64,000 nucleotides of DNA from Metallyticus violacea (lineage: Eukaryota > Arthropoda > Insecta > Mantodea > Metallyticidae): positions 50,312,001-50,376,000 of the forward strand of contig CM060842.1 of assembly GCA_030762175.1 (NCBI GenBank). The letters are read 5' to 3'. Below are positions 61,690 to 64,000 of this stretch, one piece after another. Position 1 is the stretch's first letter; the number at the start of each line of letters is the position of its first letter. Below the pieces are notes generated by a model. The model did not search any database, had not been told where the DNA came from, and worked only from the letters and a program-made list of their open reading frames with translations. A program made the position numbers and the translations under genes.

Positions 61690-63560
61690 TTAAAATCCTC
61701 TTTATGTCTAAAAAAAATTTGTTAGAAAAACATTGGTTAATATACTAATATACTATAGGAAATCAGAAAAAAGGAAATTTGGCCTGATATCATACCAGAA
61801 ACTTACAAATGGCATAATTTACACAAAGGCTGATAAGGGAAACAAAATTGTTATTTTAGATAGGAATGATTACAGGCAAAGGATGCAGGAGTTACTAAAG
61901 AATCATTTGTCAAAATCAAAACAGATCCATTAAATAAATGCATAACATAAATAGAAGAGATCTTGAAAAACTTTGTGCCCAAAAAACAGACCGTTACAAA
62001 ATCCATCTTTAGCCAGGATTTTTGGCCTCCCTAAGATTCATAAACCTGGTAGAAGTACAAGACCAATTTTTTACATTAACACTCCTAGCTATTGCTTAGC
62101 AAACTGGTTATCTTCACTTCCCAAATTTGACAGCTTAAGTTTAAAAAAACTCCATGGATCTTATCAATAGAATTAAAGATTACAAACTATTTCCGACTGA
62201 TATTTTGGTATCCTTTGATGTCAAGGCCTTGTTTCCTAGCATTCCACAGAGCAAATTATTAGTCTTTTTAAGGAAATAGTTAAATCACCCAACATAACAG
62301 AAGGACACATTAATGAATACATTGAACTCACTCAGTTGTATATAAATGAAGCTTTTTTCACTTTTAAAGACAAATTCGTTAAACAAAAATGAGGACTAAT
62401 AATGGCCAGACCTCTAACACCATTCCTGACCGACTTGTTCATGAGCTACTTTGAGATGCACATCACCAAGACTTTCCCCTACATTTTTAAGGTCTGGTAC
62501 AGATATATTCAGATGTATTCACCATTATACATAAAAAATGGGTGGAAGATGCACTAAAACGTTTAAACCTGCAAGAACCTACAATTAAATTCACTGTTGA
62601 AACTGAAACTAATAATATTTTGCTATTTTTGGATCTGAAGATAATAAAATGCAATAATAAACTGTAATTTTGTATTTAGAGAAAGGACACATACACACGG
62701 ATAATTACATGCAAGCCCGTGGTTTTAATCCAAGATCACATAAGTAAGCAGCTTTTAATAGCATGATATATAGGTTAGTGAATTTGCCATTCAACAAAGA
62801 TGATTTTGCACATAATAGGAGCAGCTATATCAGTGGGCTCAACAAACAGATGATTAACCAAAAAATTAAAAAATTGAAGAAACAAAAAAGAATTAAACAA
62901 ACCACAACTTTGAGTTTTTCATCAGAGGAAAAAACTTAAAAAAATTCATTTACCACCCAACAGCCAATAACAAATTTAAAAAAAAAATTTAAGTAGTATA
63001 ATATCACTCTAGCACCTCAAAACAAAGTTAGTATCAATAAACTATTGAAATAAATAAAAAAAGATTCCAGACCCAAAGAGAAAAAAATCAGATATATACC
63101 AGATTAATTGCAAAGATTGTGATAAAATATACATAGTCAAGACAAAGAGGAATATAGGCATCAGGTTGAAGGAACATTGGAGGAACATCCATTGTAAACA
63201 TATAGATAGCTCAGTTGTAGCAGCACATTTTTGGAATGAACATCATGAAATAGAAAAAGGCATAAAGTTATTAAAAGCCTTTCAACAACCCAAGGAACTT
63301 AGCAAATAAAAATACGAGCATAAACTCATGAATTTTGACATTCATGAACTACACAGCATCCTGTTTATGTTCATCATTAGATCACCAGAGTCCTCACAGA
63401 TACCTTCCCAACTTTGATGAGTTCTGAAACAAGAGTTCCGCTTGAACAGTCAACTCACAGCCAAACTTAAAGCTATTGAGTGTTTGGTGACAATAAAAGA
63501 TAGGGTAGGATATAAATCACAATAACTACCAACAGTGCACAGTCTCAAAGACTGCCATGT
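61690..63560 (+). mobile_element. Penelope-like retroelement, plus orientation, broken
   Basis: Plus strand in several frames. IIYTKADKGNKIVILDRNDY (61820) is the N-terminal part. ARIFGLPKIHKPGRSTRPIF (62010) follows. SFDVKALFPSIPQSKLL (62212) is RT motif A. MARPLTPFLTDLFMSYFEM (62402) is motif B. YRY and, after a frameshift, SDVFTIIHKKWVEDALKRLN cover the active site, so the YVDD box is destroyed. NNILLFLDLKII follows. 63095-63310 is a readable GIY-YIG endonuclease (IYQINCKDCDKIYIVKTKRN, then IRLKEHWRN and VVAAHFWNEHHE). It is related to, but clearly diverged from, the minus element at 59-60.7 kb. Confidence 0.92.
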
Positions 63561-64000
63561 TACTAAAGGTTAATGGTAATAGTTTTGGGGGATAAAAAAA
63601 TGTATTATTTACTCTCATATATAAAATAAGTGTTGTAGTGCAAAGTCATAAGCTATTATTATAAAATATATAATTTGTTGCCCTTTCCAAATGTTTTTTC
63701 TAGGTTAAGAATATTATTAACTGCTGTTAGAAACCTCTAAAGAGTGGTCATTACCAAATTAAAGCCAACGATGATCATTAAATTTATTTTATTTTTGTTC
63801 ATAGATCACAATAATGATGATATTGGACAAGTTCAAATTTATAAAATTATAAATTATATGAATATTTAGCAATTATATGTAAACTCAGATTCAACATGTT
63901 TAGATATTGCACATATAATTAATAAAACAATGAGGCATCAACCAAATTAAATTTTACACATGCTTCATATTAGTCTTATAAATATTTGTAAAATTGGTCA
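63561..64000. other. TRP intron 5, right part
   Basis: AT-rich, no feature seen up to the edge. Confidence 0.6.

Overview
This is a gene-poor, AT-rich stretch of insect nuclear DNA. The sequence shows an arthropod FMRFamide-type neuropeptide precursor, spliced exons of an insect TRP channel with GT/AG borders and kilobase introns, and a dense background of decayed mariner, Tc1, LINE, SINE and Penelope-like elements. The peptide set and the repeat style suggest a polyneopteran such as a cockroach or termite (inference; not provable without a search).

Layout. 1-5.2 kb: tRNA-derived SINEs, a decayed mariner with both ends, fold-back elements. 5.80-7.22 kb: the complete coding exon of an FMRFamide precursor (FMRFa), + strand, 466 codons, with a splice acceptor 13 bases before the ATG and two AATAAA signals downstream. 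7.4-53.4 kb: intergenic or unassigned, with no convincing host exon. It holds further SINEs, two related mariners (25.2-26.4 and 45.2-46.6 kb), Tc1-like and other DDE transposase remnants, a LINE fragment, long ATT/TAA microsatellites, a >1 kb inverted repeat with a SINE in both arms (16.9-18.1 against 20.1-21.6 kb) and a third, SINE-free copy of its arm (44.2-45.0 kb). 53.5 kb to the right edge: the first five coding exons (248 residues) of a TRPC-class TRP channel, most like TRP-gamma. They encode the ankyrin-repeat half and the start of the TRP_2 domain; the membrane part lies beyond the window. Two Penelope-like retroelements in opposite orientation lie on either side of the fifth exon.

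The two host genes are both neuronal in type (a secreted peptide precursor and a cation channel), but nothing in the sequence links them functionally.

The most interesting signal is a set of short motifs with hammerhead-ribozyme architecture (CUGANGA, paired stem II, GAAA, very short loopless stem III). They sit in palindromic elements at 0.88-0.99, 5.19-5.41, 45.86-46.04 and 60.77-61.02 kb, the last next to the Penelope-like elements. Penelope-like elements are known to carry minimal hammerhead ribozymes, so these palindromes are probably remnants or non-autonomous relatives of such elements.
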